Source of the DNA: Larix sibirica
Taxonomy: Eukaryota > Streptophyta > Pinopsida > Pinales > Pinaceae
Direction: 5' to 3'
Assembly (NCBI GenBank): GCA_004151065.3
Contig: NWUY0300046386.1
Span: 81,878 to 118,485 of the forward strand
DNA: 36,608 bases
In this document: piece after piece, positions 35,178 to 36,608 of the stretch
Position numbering within the stretch: the first letter of the stretch is position 1
How the letters are laid out: the number at the start of each line of letters is the position of its first letter
Program-made: the position numbers and the translations under genes
The notes under the pieces: model-generated
The model's database searches: none
The model's input: only the letters and a program-made list of their open reading frames with translations
Told to the model about the DNA's origin: nothing

Positions 35178-35531
35178 TCATTTTTTTGAAGGGCCAGATT
35201 CAGATTCTGTGATATCTTCGATCTCTTCTGATACCTCAGATGAAGAGCGAGGCAGAGATTGTATCTCTGGTGTTGTTCTTGTGACTTTCTGAATCAGCAT
35301 GACAAATCTCTCGTTCCAAATGATTTTGCTGGGTACTTTTCTGTTTGAGGAGTCCTTATTTTTCTGAAGTGGTCTCTGAAGTTTTCCTGACTGGTTCTTT
35401 TTGTTATCCTTTTTATTGTTTGGTTTTATAGGCATTTCCTTCTTTTGTTTTTCTGAAGTTCCTTGTATTCCTGCTCTTGTTTGCCCTGAAATTTTTCCTC
35501 TTCTCCAGACGAAGCCTGTGTTTTCAGGGGA
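35178..35531 (-). CDS. Unidentified Lys/Ser-rich open frame
   Basis: About 117 open codons on the minus strand from just after a TAG (complement of 35532-35534) to the stop at 35178. The longest ATG-initiated form is 85 codons from 35435. The composition is strongly basic (KPNNKKDNKKN, KIIWNERFVMLIQK), then acidic at the end (EVSEEIEDITESESG). It could be an exon fragment of a neighbouring gene or of a retroelement gag. No family is recognised. Confidence 0.25.
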   Translation of the reverse strand, partial: SPENTGFVWRRGKISGQTRAGIQGTSEKQKKEMPIKPNNKKDNKKNQSGKLQRPLQKNKDSSNRKVPSKIIWNERFVMLIQKVTRTTPEIQSLPRSSSEVSEEIEDITESESGPSKK

Positions 35532-35902
35532 CTAGAAGGAGCCAGCCAGGTACCCACGTCTTCTGAATCTATAAGCAACATTTTTATAATCTTGCCTTTG
35601 CAACCAAGTGACTATCTCCTTTTAGGATAACTTCTGATGGGATCCTTTGTGGACACTGGACACTCGTTTCCACACAGGAGATTGCTATAAAAGTTCCTCT
35701 AAAATAATGGAGACTTGATCATAAAGAATTATAACTACACCCTTCAAGGAAAAGCCTGGAATCTAGTAGGTCATTTTGTTTGTGTAAGCCTGCACAAGTA
35801 CTGTTGCTCTTGTTTAGGAGGGGGAGGGGATTCATAAAGTACACATGCAATTCTAAGGATGTTAGTATCGAGTGAGGGAGAACACTTTATCAAGAAACAT
35901 CT

Positions 35903-36130
35903 ATTTTAAAATAATCATCTCAATTGGAATTATTTTCTGATATCGTTATTATTAATTCACTTCAAAAAAATCACACACCATGTTATTGTCTTTTATTGAA
36001 TATTCTTCAATAATTATTTTAAAATAATCATCTAAATTGGATTTTTTTATATCGTTGTTATTAATTCACTTAAAAAATCACGCACCATGTTATGTCTTTT
36101 ATTAAATATTCTTAAACAATTCCTTTAATC
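35903..36130. repeat. AT-rich tandem repeat, period about 113 bp
   Basis: TATTTTAAAATAATCATCT starts at 35902 and recurs at about 36015. Each is followed by ATCGTT.TTATTAATTCACTT, then CACCATGTTAT.GTCTTTTATT. Two copies with minor changes. Confidence 0.85.
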
Positions 36131-36231
36131 AATTTAAAATGTTTTAAAAAGTTATGGAATTAAAAGGTTTGAATGCGGAATACTTAACAAGCAATTTTTC
36201 TTTTAAATCTTTTATAATACAAATTTTAAAT

Positions 36232-36520
36232 AAATTTAGGTTGAATAAATTTTAATTATTCTATTTTTGTAACAATCATTAAATCCTTTAAACTAAAGTT
36301 ATTAGTAGTACAAATAATTATGAAAACAATATTTTTTTACACTACTCAATAGCATAGTATGGGGTTTTTAGGTTGAATAAATTTTAATTATTCTCGTTAG
36401 AATTTGTTTTGTAACAATCATTAAATCCTTTAAACTAAAGTTACTACTAAAGTTATTACTAGTACAAATAATTATGAAAACAATATATTTTTACACTACT
36501 CTATAGTCTAGTATGGGGGA
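36232..36520. repeat. AT-rich tandem repeat, period about 132 bp
   Basis: AGGTTGAATAAATTTTAATT starts at 36238 and at 36370. Each copy continues with GTAACAATCATTAAATCC and ACAAATAATTATGAAAACAA, ending CTAGTATGGGG-like. The second copy contains an extra internal ACTAAAGTTACT duplication. Confidence 0.85.
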
Positions 36521-36608
36521 GTTGTCACATAATCTAGGGTTTTGTACCAAAAAAATAAAAATAAATTCCAATCCTCATAAAATAAAAAATTAAAACCAAA
36601 TTAAAAGC

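Overview
The window is plant nuclear DNA, most likely from a gymnosperm. This is inferred from its low GC, spliced genes, one 20.6-kb intron filled with decayed retroelements, and a protein that matches an angiosperm family only in its conserved blocks. It holds one clearly functional gene: a plus-strand homologue of TIME FOR COFFEE (TIC), the nuclear regulator of the plant circadian clock. I could assemble 14 coding exons from 2870 to 31711. Every junction keeps the frame and the product is about 1706 residues. One intron (5739-5846) uses a GC donor. The reading comes from manual splice-site inspection.

Layout. 1-1096: 5' end of a minus-strand Ty3/gypsy-type LTR retrotransposon (LTR, primer-binding site, gag start) running off the left edge. 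1778-2524: a decayed minus-strand reading frame of unknown family. 2526-2527: an assembly gap (NN). 2528-2869: TIC promoter/5' leader. 2870-7507: exons 1-11 with short introns. 7508-28156: intron 11. 28157-31711: exons 12-14, including the large Gln/Ser-rich last exon. 31712-36608: 3' UTR/flank with two direct-repeat systems and small minus-strand open frames.

Intron 11 is a layered repeat deposit. From left to right it has a plus-strand gypsy fossil (protease end, RT, RNase H, linker, integrase; about 10380-16330). A near-perfect 2004-bp direct duplication lies inside this fossil and meets at a single N, so it may be an assembly artefact. Next come a 329-bp TRIM-like element (16457-16785) with 137-bp LTRs, a duplicated A/B repeat pair (17590-23040), a tRNA-derived SINE with 17-bp target-site duplications (19512-19763), and a minus-strand LTR element with about 830-bp LTRs, a PBS and a gag remnant (23053-26558).

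I see no operon, CRISPR, rRNA or intact tRNA gene. Nothing here looks like a new enzymatic or defence system. The unusual content is the architecture of the TIC gene and the small or nested elements within its intron.
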